Shown: positions 6,731 to 12,620, counted from the stretch's first letter. The stretch: 12,737 bases of DNA from Paracoccaceae bacterium (GCA_020832725.1 JAFIEC010000182.1:1-12737); one strand, 5' to 3'. A program made the numbers and translations. The notes: a model not told the origin generated them from the sequence alone.

Positions 6731-7072
6731 TCAGGCGGGCGGCAGGTCGCGGTCGAGCTCGTCCAGCGAGCCCATGCGGGGCGTGCCGTCGGTCATCGCG
6801 GGCAGCTCGATATCCGCGCAGGTGCCGGCCGGCACCAGCGTCCAGGCGTTGCCCTGGTAATCCACCGTCGAGGTGCCCGAGCAGGTCGTGCCCGGCCCGG
6901 CGGCGCAGTCGTTCTGCCCGGCGAGGGAAATGCCGAAGCATTTCTCCATCGTCGCCTGCTGGGCCTGGGCGTGCCCGCCGGCGAGCGACAGGGCGGCGGC
7001 CACCGAGGCGGCAAGCGGCAGGGCGGCGGCCACCGAGGCGGCAAGCGGCAGGGCGAAGGGTTTCGTGGTCAT
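6731..7072 (-). CDS. bufA: DUF2282 bufferin-type RiPP precursor, BufA1-like, exported
   Basis: This 113-residue protein has a long N-terminal signal sequence (about residues 1-38, ending GGHAQA) and a small mature domain with the DUF2282 pattern: MEKCFGI (C45), AGQNDCAAG (C56), GTTCSGTS (C64), DYQGNAW, PAGTC (C85), and a C-terminal R.GSLDEL.RDLPP. Four cysteines in these contexts mark the family now described as bufferins in Caulobacter: ribosomal peptides matured by a DUF692 oxidase on cysteine and then exported to bind copper. Metal specificity here is inferred. The ATG at 7072 follows AGGAGA. The signal region contains an exact 30-base tandem duplication giving LPLAASVAAA twice, so it is longer than needed. 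It is the first gene of the operon and lies downstream of a sigma-F-like promoter motif. Confidence 0.92.
   Translation of the reverse strand: MTTKPFALPLAASVAAALPLAASVAAALSLAGGHAQAQQATMEKCFGISLAGQNDCAAGPGTTCSGTSTVDYQGNAWTLVPAGTCADIELPAMTDGTPRMGSLDELDRDLPPA
6991..7050. repeat. 30-bp exact tandem duplication inside the precursor signal peptide
   Basis: Two identical 30-base units lie at 6991-7020 and 7021-7050, and five bases of a third unit follow at 7051-7055. The unit length keeps the frame and doubles the ten residues LPLAASVAAA, lengthening the hydrophobic core of the BufA-like signal sequence. This fits recent slippage or unequal recombination. Confidence 0.95.
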
Positions 7073-7122
7073 GGTTCCGGTCTCCTGTTGGCAGGCCGCA
7101 TGCTTGCGGTCCCGACAGGCTG

Positions 7123-7148
7123 GTCGGCGCGGCAGGCACCAAAGTTAC
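7123..7148 (-). promoter_or_regulatory. Sigma-F-like ECF promoter of the bufferin-type operon
   Basis: On the minus strand GTAACT (7148-7143) is followed after exactly 16 bases by CGAC (7126-7123). This matches in sequence and spacing the motif in front of the sigma factor gene (GTAACG, 16 bases, CGAA) and resembles the GTAACC-N16-CGAA consensus recalled for Caulobacter sigma-F. It would place the transcript start about 45 bases before the precursor ATG, leaving room for the AGGAGA ribosome binding site. Confidence 0.65.
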
Positions 7149-7203
7149 CGGCCTCACGGTGACGTGATGCCGGAGCGCTGTTGCGCGGATGCGAGACTGC
7201 GGC

Positions 7204-7229
7204 GTAACGTTCCGACGCCGTGCAGCGAA
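7204..7229 (+). promoter_or_regulatory. Sigma-F-like ECF promoter of the sigma/anti-sigma operon (autoregulation)
   Basis: GTAACG (7204-7209), 16 bases, CGAA (7226-7229). The same motif with the same spacing faces the other way at 7148-7123, so the two transcription units look co-controlled. A transcript starting near 7236 would leave about 40 bases before the ATG at 7275, which supports that start codon and argues against the in-frame ATG at 7167, upstream of the promoter. Confidence 0.68.
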
Positions 7230-7274
7230 GGGAAGGACAGGACCCTGACACGCGACCGCCCATGGGAGGAGTTG

Positions 7275-7787
7275 ATGCGCGCGGCCAACAGCGGCGATGC
7301 CGCAGCCTATCGCCAGCTCCTGCAGGCCATCACGCCGGTGCTGCGCGGCGTCGTGCGCGCCCGCGGTCGTGCACTGGGGCCGGAGGGCTGCGAGGACGTG
7401 CTCCAGGAGGTGCTGCTGGCGATCCACCTGAAGCGCCAGACCTGGCGCGAGGACGCACCGCTGCGCCCCTGGCTCTATGCCATCGCCCGGCACAAGACGG
7501 CCGATGCCTTCCGCGCCCGCGGCCACCGCATCGACCTGCCGATCGAGGATTTCACCGACGCGTTGCCCGCAGCGGAGGGGCCGGACCCGATGCAGGCCAG
7601 CGACATCGAGAAGGTGCTGGCGCGGCTGGAGCCCCGCGCCGCCGACATCGTCCGCGGCTTCGGGATGCGCGGCGAGACGGTTGCCGAAACCGCGCAGCGC
7701 CTCCAGATGACCGAGGTCACCGTGCGCGTCGCACTGCACCGGGCGCTCAAAGCCATCGCCCGGCTGCGGGAAAGGATGATTGAATGA
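7275..7787 (+). CDS. sigF: ECF sigma factor, SigF-like
   Basis: From ATG 7275 the product has 170 residues. Region 2 spans about residues 8-82, with CEDVLQEVLLAIHLKRQTW (39-57) and PLRPWLYAIARHKTADAFRAR (62-82). A short linker follows, then region 4 (about 110-165, RLEPRAADIVRGFGMRGETVAETAQRLQMTEVTVRVALHRALKAI), the -35 box reader. There is no region 3, as in ECF sigma factors. The start is backed by GGAGG five bases upstream and by a predicted promoter that excludes the ATG at 7167. The usual conserved tryptophan of such proteins (RPWEELMRAA) lies just before this ATG, so a non-standard start such as CTG at 7245 is possible. The stop overlaps the NrsF-like start (ATGA). The symbol is by analogy with Caulobacter. 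Confidence 0.9.
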   Translation: MRAANSGDAAAYRQLLQAITPVLRGVVRARGRALGPEGCEDVLQEVLLAIHLKRQTWREDAPLRPWLYAIARHKTADAFRARGHRIDLPIEDFTDALPAAEGPDPMQASDIEKVLARLEPRAADIVRGFGMRGETVAETAQRLQMTEVTVRVALHRALKAIARLRERMIE

Positions 7788-8416
7788 AGACCGACGACCT
7801 CATCGCCGCACTTGCCGCCGACACCCACCCGGGCCCGACCGTCGGACAGCGGCTCTCGCGGGCTTTGCCGGGCGCGATGATCCTCGCCGCGGTCGCTTTT
7901 GCGCTTTTCTGGGGCGTCCGGCCTGACATCGCCGCAGCGATGACCTCGCCTGCCGCCCTGAAACCCCTCGTGCCCCTTGCGCTCTCCGGCCTCGCCGGGG
8001 CGCTGGCACTGACCCTGTCGCGGCCCGAGGCGCGGGGCGGCGGGCCCGCCATTGCCCTTTGGGTCCTCGCCGCGCTGCTGGCCGCAGCCTTTGGCGCAGC
8101 CCTCGCCGGGGGCGGCCTGTCCGGGCTGGTTGGGGCGCTGGCCAACCCCAGCCTGGTAACATGCCTCACCAGCATCCCCGCGCTGGCCCTGCCGCTCCTT
8201 GCCGCCGCGCTCTGGGGCCTGTCCGCCGGCGCCCCGCGCCGCCCGGCACTTGCCGGCGCGCTCGGCGGCCTCGCCGCCGGCAGCCTCGCCGCGGCACTCT
8301 ACGCACTCTTCTGCGACCAGGACGCAGCCCTCTTCGTCCTGCCCGCCTACGCGACCGCAATCCTCATCGTCGCGCTGGCTGGCTCACTCCTTGGCGCCCG
8401 AACACTCGCATGGTGA
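7784..8416 (+). CDS. nrsF: NrsF-type (DUF1109) membrane anti-sigma factor
   Basis: This 210-residue protein has a short cytoplasmic N-terminus (MKTDDLIAALAADTHPGPTVGQRL) and six hydrophobic helices, at about residues 28-46, 62-79, 88-109, 124-145, 155-175 and 183-204. That is the architecture of DUF1109/NrsF proteins, which hold a partner ECF sigma factor at the inner membrane until stress releases it. It has only two cysteines, C127 and C177, 50 residues apart. The Caulobacter NrsF is reported to need two conserved cysteines with the same separation, which suggests the sensing site is kept. The ATG overlaps the sigma gene stop, giving coupled translation and matched amounts. Helix limits are estimated by eye. 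Confidence 0.9.
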   Translation: MKTDDLIAALAADTHPGPTVGQRLSRALPGAMILAAVAFALFWGVRPDIAAAMTSPAALKPLVPLALSGLAGALALTLSRPEARGGGPAIALWVLAALLAAAFGAALAGGGLSGLVGALANPSLVTCLTSIPALALPLLAAALWGLSAGAPRRPALAGALGGLAAGSLAAALYALFCDQDAALFVLPAYATAILIVALAGSLLGARTLAW

Positions 8417-8451
8417 CCGCCGCCGGAAATGCCGAGGGGTTGAGCGGTCAC
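8413..8451 (+). terminator. Inverted repeat after the anti-sigma gene
   Basis: Arms gtgaccgc (8413-8420) and gcggtcac (8444-8451) are a perfect 8-base pair around a 23-base loop, overlapping the stop codon. No U-run follows. It could be a weak terminator or simply chance. Confidence 0.25.
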
Positions 8452-8727
8452 AATCCCCGACCGGGCACGTCCCTTCCCGATAGACGAGGGCCCGAGCCTA
8501 GGTCGCCGCGCACATACTGCACTGCAGCGTGGCAAGCGGGTTCAACGTCCGCTTCCGGCCGACCACGTTGCTGCACCTGCGAAGTGGCCCTCTATGCTGC
8601 GGCGTGCATGAATGCCGCTGATGGGGCTCACTTCTGCCTTGCGGCGTTGCAGCATGGCAAATGCCGCCCGTTCGGCAAAAGTGTGGCGCATCCAATCACT
8701 CACTGCTCCAGTCGGCTGACCGCTCGA
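8417..8727. other. Intergenic region between the stress operon and the accessory block
   Basis: About 310 bases between convergent genes (the nrsF-like gene ending at 8416 and the HGGxST gene ending at 8728). No credible gene was found. A 7-base inverted repeat (atgctgc at 8594-8600, gcagcat at 8649-8655) with imperfect extension is the only structure seen. Base composition falls toward 8700, marking the change to the accessory segment. Confidence 0.4.
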
Positions 8728-9144
8728 TTAGAAGATGTCAACCTTCCTTTCTTCTCTCCACCTTTGCCACCGCTGCCTTTGCGCCTCCGCGATCCTTGCC
8801 TTGCCAGCCGCTGTCTTTGGCCTTGTAGATAACCCACCATGGAATTTGCACCGCTGCTTACCCGGGATGACCTTGTTCTTGCAGTGAGAGCCTGACCTAG
8901 TGCGCGCATCGCACTTTGGGCGGTCCCGAGGGGGTAGGGCACGCCCATCGTCATCCAGTCCTTTTTCCCGCATGCGGGCACAGACAACGCCGGTGCAGTC
9001 ATCGCAGACCTTTCGGAAATCAGGGTGGCGTAGAGCAGTTGCCGGGCAGAGCCCGAACTGGCTTACGGTTGGCATCAGGCATTCTGCGCGGTGACGCGCC
9101 AGAATAGCCTCGATCGATGGCGGGAGTTTTCGTGATCTAGCCAT
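8728..9144 (-). CDS. HGGxST-motif zinc-knuckle-like protein of mobile elements
   Basis: This 138-residue basic protein contains two cysteine-rich parts. The first (residues 33-56) has C33, C47, C50 and C56. The second (78-104) has CDARTRSGSHCKNKV (C78, C88), then KQRCKFHGGLST (C99, H102), giving a CCCH-type candidate zinc site, followed by PKTAAGKARIAEAQRQRW. The HGGxSTGPKT motif is typical of small proteins in alphaproteobacterial prophages and islands; the role is unknown, and nucleic-acid binding is a guess from charge and zinc-like spacing. Here the usual glycine after HGGLST is arginine (R108). The ATG at 9144 has no clear ribosome binding site, so the start is less certain than the frame. 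It lies 93 bases downstream of the YfjI-containing operon. Confidence 0.75.
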   Translation of the reverse strand: MARSRKLPPSIEAILARHRAECLMPTVSQFGLCPATALRHPDFRKVCDDCTGVVCARMREKGLDDDGRALPPRDRPKCDARTRSGSHCKNKVIPGKQRCKFHGGLSTRPKTAAGKARIAEAQRQRWQRWREERKVDIF

Positions 9145-9237
9145 GGGAAAACGTCAACTTTTGACAGGTGATTTGTAAGAGCCCACGTGAGGCGAGGTCC
9201 GTGCTTCGTCGTGAAAAGCCTGAAGACCGCTTAACCT

Positions 9238-9585
9238 CTATTTTGGCGCGCCCTTCCCGTTGTCGTAGTGGATCAAACCCGATGTGCGAAGCTTGGCTTC
9301 TGCGCGCGAAGCCCGCGTTGCGCCCCAGCCCATCTCACTTGCCATGTCGCCATAGGCCGCAGGCCCATGAAGGCGCAGCCGGTCGAGATATGCGCCCGTG
9401 TCGGGGTCCAGTCCATCGGCCCGAACGGTGGGCGCGGTTTCCGATTTCGAGCGCGGAGGCGTTGCGAATACCGCGAATTTTGCGATTTCCGCCCCTTTAT
9501 CTGACTTCAGATTCGCAAGATTCGCGGGTTTCGCAACGGTTTGCCCCGCGATTTCAGCTAGTTTGGTGCGTGTATCAAACCACAT
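9238..9585 (-). CDS. Small winged-helix-like protein, third gene of the YfjI operon
   Basis: This 115-residue protein overlaps the end of the YfjI-like gene by 11 bases, with its ATG inside the last codons of that gene, so its translation is probably coupled. The N-terminal half (residues 1-55) has an unusual low-complexity run, AKPANLANLKS and IAKFAVFATPP. The C-terminal half (about 60-110, GAYLDRLRLHGPAAYGDMASEMGWGATRASRAEAKLRTSGLI) looks like a winged helix-turn-helix of the type that separates or copies DNA on mobile elements. I do not recognise a named family. A regulatory or replication-accessory role is inferred from the YfjI neighbour. Confidence 0.7.
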   Translation of the reverse strand: MWFDTRTKLAEIAGQTVAKPANLANLKSDKGAEIAKFAVFATPPRSKSETAPTVRADGLDPDTGAYLDRLRLHGPAAYGDMASEMGWGATRASRAEAKLRTSGLIHYDNGKGAPK

Positions 9586-11080
9586 TGCCCGGGCCCTTTA
9601 CGATGCGCCATGCAGACTTGCGGGCTTGACCACGCACAACGGTCTCGGGGTCGAGCGGCACCAACCAGCCAAATTTTTCCAGCGTGTTTAGTGCAGGGTG
9701 TGCAATCTTGGCTTCGCGCAATGAATTTGGCCCGCGGTGCACGACTTCTGCCGATGCAATTTCGTCGTGTGGCCAGCTTTCCAGAAGCCACCGCCGCAAG
9801 GTTTCGGCGCGGTCGGTTTCAGTCGAAACAGTTGCAGCGCTTGCCAGCCGCGAAGCTTCGGAAAGGTAGAATTGCGCAAGGTCGATTGCGTCGGCCATGT
9901 CGCCCGGCTGCACCTGCGGGGCGTGAAGGTCGCGCCACAGGGTCAGCACGCCCGCGATACGCGCCGCTTGTTCCGCCGCCTTTGAAGCCGCACCAGTGAT
10001 ATGCGCCAGATCCCCGCCGGGGGCTTGTGCAGCTTCGATAGCGTCCGAAAAGGCCACCAGCAATGCGCGGGCTTCCGGGGCAAGGGTCAGAATACGCGGT
10101 TGCAGTTCGCGGGTTTCCGGGTCCATGGGCAAAGGTGTTTCGAGGATGTCGCGCAGACGTTCCGAGAAGCTCGCGAGCGCCATATCATCCCGCCGGGCGT
10201 TCGCTTGCATACGGGTTCCGATTGCGCTGGGCGGTTCGCAAATCAGAAAGCGGGGCAAAAAGCCCGTATCCGCCGCCAGCGGGTCGGCCATAAAGCCCCG
10301 TGCCACGCCGGGCTGCACCATCAGGTGCACCGCCAGCCGCCGCCCATATAGCGTCGCGTGCCCATCGCCCGAGCGCGTGCGCCGTATCGGGTTACCTTGC
10401 CAAAGGTCATTGAATGCGGCCAGCGTCTTTTGCCGGTTTTCGCTATTCATGGCGTGCCCGCCCAGGAATTGTCCGCCTTCATCCGAGAAGAGCCCAAGGC
10501 TGGGTTGCCCATGTGCGAAAAGCTTTGTCAGCCCTTCAAAGGTCGGTTCGGTCACGGTCCGGTCAGCGGAAGGCGGGGCTTCGGGTTCCGGCCCGAGCGC
10601 TTCTAGGTCAGCTTGCGATGCGATGCGCTTTTCGCCTTTGCCTCTCTTCGCTTCCAGCAAAATGCGGTCGCGTTCGCCCTTCCAGAGCGCGTGCGCGTTG
10701 GTCCGGCTTTGCATCGCGTCGCGCTGAACCTTGGCCTGTTCCCGTTCATGGGCGCGCAGCGCAGCCAAAAGTGGTGCGTCACAAGCGCTTTTGCGTTCGC
10801 CGCTTCGGGCGATTGTCAGCGCATAAAGCGACGTCGGGCGCGTGCCACCCAGCGTTTCCACATCGACAAAGCCCTGCACCGCCAGCGATGCCACCGCCAG
10901 CGCAGATTGCGCCGGGATTGCTAAGGGGGCTTGCGTCATGCCTTGCACCGCTTCCACAGCCGCGCGCAGCGGCCCGAGCACGTGCTCAGGATAGGCTGCA
11001 CCGGGGGCGATTTCGCGCACCAGCGGTTGTGGCCCTTCGGGCATGAACGCGGTTTCATTGAGCTGGGGGTGCGCTTTCAT
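9575..11080 (-). CDS. YfjI-like DUF3987 protein
   Basis: From ATG 11080 the product has 501 residues, the usual size of YfjI/DUF3987 proteins found in prophages and integrative elements. It has a P-loop-like motif of the family's SGxRKS form (ARSGERKSACDAPL, about residues 91-104) rather than a canonical GxxxxGKS, and an acidic Walker B-like motif LFSDEGGQFLGGHAMN (197-212). After that come GRRLAVHLMVQPGVARGFMADPLAADTGFLPRFLI and a helical C-terminus. DUF3987 proteins resemble helicase-primase type ATPases of element replication, but biochemical function is unproven. The ATG overlaps the stop of the upstream gene (ATGA); an earlier in-frame start at 11149 would overlap that gene by 73 bases and has no ribosome binding site. 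The last codons overlap the next gene. Confidence 0.85.
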   Translation of the reverse strand: MKAHPQLNETAFMPEGPQPLVREIAPGAAYPEHVLGPLRAAVEAVQGMTQAPLAIPAQSALAVASLAVQGFVDVETLGGTRPTSLYALTIARSGERKSACDAPLLAALRAHEREQAKVQRDAMQSRTNAHALWKGERDRILLEAKRGKGEKRIASQADLEALGPEPEAPPSADRTVTEPTFEGLTKLFAHGQPSLGLFSDEGGQFLGGHAMNSENRQKTLAAFNDLWQGNPIRRTRSGDGHATLYGRRLAVHLMVQPGVARGFMADPLAADTGFLPRFLICEPPSAIGTRMQANARRDDMALASFSERLRDILETPLPMDPETRELQPRILTLAPEARALLVAFSDAIEAAQAPGGDLAHITGAASKAAEQAARIAGVLTLWRDLHAPQVQPGDMADAIDLAQFYLSEASRLASAATVSTETDRAETLRRWLLESWPHDEIASAEVVHRGPNSLREAKIAHPALNTLEKFGWLVPLDPETVVRGQARKSAWRIVKGPGNVV

Positions 11081-11457
11081 GCGGACACCGCCTTTCGTGT
11101 CACCGCCGCGATAAATGCTGTACGCTCCTTGTCGGAAAAGCTCCACCACAGTGCCTTGAATACCTGCTTGCGCGCGGGCTTCGACAAATGCGCCTTGGGT
11201 AGTGCTTCGAGGCCGGCCAGCGTGTAGGCGGTCAATTCATGCAGCGGAGCGGCGACCGCCCAGAGGCGGGCGTCATGTACGAGCATGCCGAAAGGGTTTC
11301 CCAAGACCGGGCCGCCCGTCTCGATCGTTTCCAGATAGGCCACGCAAATTGCGGCGGCGTCATCGGGATGGCATTCGCGAAGGGCGTGGGCGAGCGAATG
11401 GGCCCATTCCATGCGAAGACGAAGGGCGGGATCTTTGATCTGTTGGTAGAGCGACAT
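11077..11457 (-). CDS. Hypothetical 126-residue protein, first gene of the YfjI operon, at the IS edge
   Basis: The protein starts MSLYQQIKDPALRLRMEWAH and continues ECHPDDAAAICVAYLETIE, FGMLVHDARLWAVAAPLHEL and KQVFKALWWSFSDKERTAFI. It is a soluble, mostly helical protein with several Trp and His residues and no recognised domain. It ends with an ATGA overlap with the YfjI-like gene. Its ATG at 11457 directly abuts the end of the insertion sequence at 11458, so any native leader and ribosome binding site have been removed; a TTG inside the inverted repeat (11472) would add five residues in frame. Either the gene lost its real N-terminus or only its promoter region. Expression now probably depends on the element. 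Confidence 0.7.
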   Translation of the reverse strand: MSLYQQIKDPALRLRMEWAHSLAHALRECHPDDAAAICVAYLETIETGGPVLGNPFGMLVHDARLWAVAAPLHELTAYTLAGLEALPKAHLSKPARKQVFKALWWSFSDKERTAFIAAVTRKAVSA

Positions 11458-11475
11458 GGCTCTGTTGCACAAATC
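11458..11475. repeat. Terminal inverted repeat of the IS (transposase 3' side)
   Basis: These 18 bases form a perfect inverted match to 12490-12507; identity stops at base 19. The repeat contributes in-frame codons (TTG TGC AAC AGA GCC) upstream of the neighbouring gene's ATG. Confidence 0.95.
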
Positions 11476-11511
11476 AGCTGAGTGCCGAGCTTCCCCTATC
11501 CCCGGACAGAC

Positions 11512-12444
11512 TCATCCCACAGCTTCAGTGACGGGTATGCCGAGCGCTGTGAAGCCGTTCAGCACGGCGACGCGGATCTGGAACTCGGCGACTTGACGGT
11601 CGAAGTCCCGCGCGGCCAGTCGCTGACCCAGCAGTTTCACGCAGTGCATCTTTGTCTCGACGCGGCTCCGGCGGTGGTAACCGCTCCATCGTCGCCAGAT
11701 GGTTCGACCGAAGCGCCGTGAGGCCCGCAAGACTTCGTTGCGCGCGATTGCTCCCGGCGTGTCGGGCTTCCAGGGCTTGGCGTTTTTGCGGGGAGGAATG
11801 ATGGCGGCCGCACCGCGGGCGGCGATGGCATCGTGGCACTTGCGGGTGTCGAAGGCCCCGTCTGCGGTGACGCTGGCGATGTCCTGATCTGGCGGGATCT
11901 GGTCGAGCAGTTCGGGCAGCATGGGTGCGTCGCCCACGTCACTGGTGGTGAACTCCGCAGCCCGGATCTCCAGTGTTTGCTCGTCAATTCCAATGTGGAT
12001 CTTGCGCCAGACGCGCCGTTTCGTGCCGCCATGCTTGCGGGCATTCCACTCCCCCTCGCCCTCGACCTTGATGCCGGTGCTGTCGATCAAGAGGTGCAAC
12101 GGGCCTGCTGATCCGCGAAAGGGGATGTTGACCTTCAGGGTCTTCTGGCGGCGACTGAGCGTGCTGAAGTTCGGCACTGCCCAGTCCAGGTCGATCAGCG
12201 TAAGCAGGCTCTCGACAAACCCGGTCGTCTGCCGCAGCGCCATGCCGAACAGCACCTTCATCGTCAGACAGGTCTGGATCGCGGCATCGCTGTACTCGGG
12301 CTGCCGGCCGCGTTTGCCGGTCGGCGCTGCCTCCCAGATCATGGTGGGATCGAACCAGATCGTCAGCGAGCCGCGGCGCTTGAGCGCTGCGTTATAGGCG
12401 GGCCAGTTCCTGGTCTTGTAGGCGGGGGGTGTGGGTCTGCTCAT
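11512..12444 (-). CDS. IS903-group DDE transposase
   Basis: This 310-residue transposase is full length for the group. The catalytic triad is visible: D121 (LLIDSTGIKV), D195 (SVTADGAFD) and E263. The last sits in the IS5 signature Y-x2-R-x3-E-x6-K (Y256, R259, E263, K270; read GYHRRSRVETKMHCVK). The N-terminal part (WPAYNAALKRRGSLTIWFDP, GRQPEYSDAAIQTCLTMK) is the conserved DNA-binding and dimerisation region. The start at 12444 follows GGAGG. No frameshift or stop interrupts it, so the element is probably still mobile. Confidence 0.95.
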   Translation of the reverse strand: MSRPTPPAYKTRNWPAYNAALKRRGSLTIWFDPTMIWEAAPTGKRGRQPEYSDAAIQTCLTMKVLFGMALRQTTGFVESLLTLIDLDWAVPNFSTLSRRQKTLKVNIPFRGSAGPLHLLIDSTGIKVEGEGEWNARKHGGTKRRVWRKIHIGIDEQTLEIRAAEFTTSDVGDAPMLPELLDQIPPDQDIASVTADGAFDTRKCHDAIAARGAAAIIPPRKNAKPWKPDTPGAIARNEVLRASRRFGRTIWRRWSGYHRRSRVETKMHCVKLLGQRLAARDFDRQVAEFQIRVAVLNGFTALGIPVTEAVG

Positions 12445-12489
12445 GCCCTCCAGCTACCACACTGGATTCACGAGATGAATCCGTCACGC

Positions 12490-12507
12490 GATTTGTGCAA
12501 CAGAGCC
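12490..12507. repeat. Terminal inverted repeat of the IS (transposase 5' side)
   Basis: These 18 bases form a perfect inverted match to 11458-11475. The transposase ATG begins 45 bases inside it, leaving room for its promoter and ribosome binding site. Confidence 0.95.
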
Positions 12508-12620
12508 TCGTGGGCTGGTCAGTCCTGCCTACCACGTCATGCAATCCCGCAAGGAAATCCATGACGGGTTTTACCGCCACTACTTCAAATCCTACAAAAG
12601 GCTTATCCCCTTGAGGCCGG
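12508..12620 (+). pseudogene. Fragment resembling a type I restriction specificity subunit (HsdS)
   Basis: Immediately after the insertion sequence, the plus strand from 12512 encodes GLVSPAYHVMQSRKEI followed by HDGFYRHYFKSYKRLIPL. The GLVSPAYHV box followed 15-20 residues later by FYRHYFKSY is characteristic of target-recognition domains in HsdS proteins, which give type I restriction enzymes their DNA specificity. The 5' part is absent: the other side of the insertion sequence holds an unrelated operon in the opposite direction. After about 12600 the frame stays open but no longer looks like HsdS (DVGAGGCVKPVVPV). It is therefore a remnant of roughly 35 residues. Assignment rests on two short motifs. 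Confidence 0.5.

Larger units (their letters stand above)
11458..12507 (-). mobile_element. Complete IS5-family element, IS903 group
   Basis: A 1050-base element is bounded by perfect 18-base inverted repeats, GGCTCTGTTGCACAAATC at 11458-11475 and its complement at 12490-12507. It encodes one transposase on the minus strand. The repeat sequence, length and transposase place it in the IS903 group, which normally duplicates 9 bases of target. The flanking nonamers (gagcgacat and tcgtgggct) do not match, so it has no intact target duplication. This suggests an adjacent deletion or recombination between two copies after insertion. Confidence 0.93.

Noticed and set aside
6991..7055. CRISPR-like repeat
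   Set aside because: The two 30-base units are directly adjacent with no spacer and lie in frame within a signal peptide; this is a tandem duplication.
5794..7167. Plus-strand open frame of 457 codons opposite the precursor, oxidase and DUF2063 genes
   Set aside because: It is antisense to three genes with clear family motifs, is low-complexity R/G/A-rich, and lacks a ribosome binding site. Long shadow frames are expected in GC-rich DNA.
6873..7274. Extended sigma factor frame starting upstream of 7275
   Set aside because: The upstream part lies antisense to the DUF2282 gene and contains the predicted divergent promoters. The only other ATG nearby (7167) precedes the sigma-F-like promoter.
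6426..7739. Minus-strand open frame of 437 codons crossing the sigma gene and the bufferin promoter region
   Set aside because: It runs antisense to the sigma factor and out of frame with the DUF2282 and DUF692 genes, and has no recognisable domain.
9152..9165. Short palindrome gtcaa-ctt-ttgac upstream of the HGGxST gene as an operator
   Set aside because: Five-base arms are too short to support without a known regulator or conservation.
11449..12516. Nine-base target duplication around the insertion sequence
   Set aside because: Left flank gagcgacat and right flank tcgtgggct share no alignment, so no duplication can be claimed.
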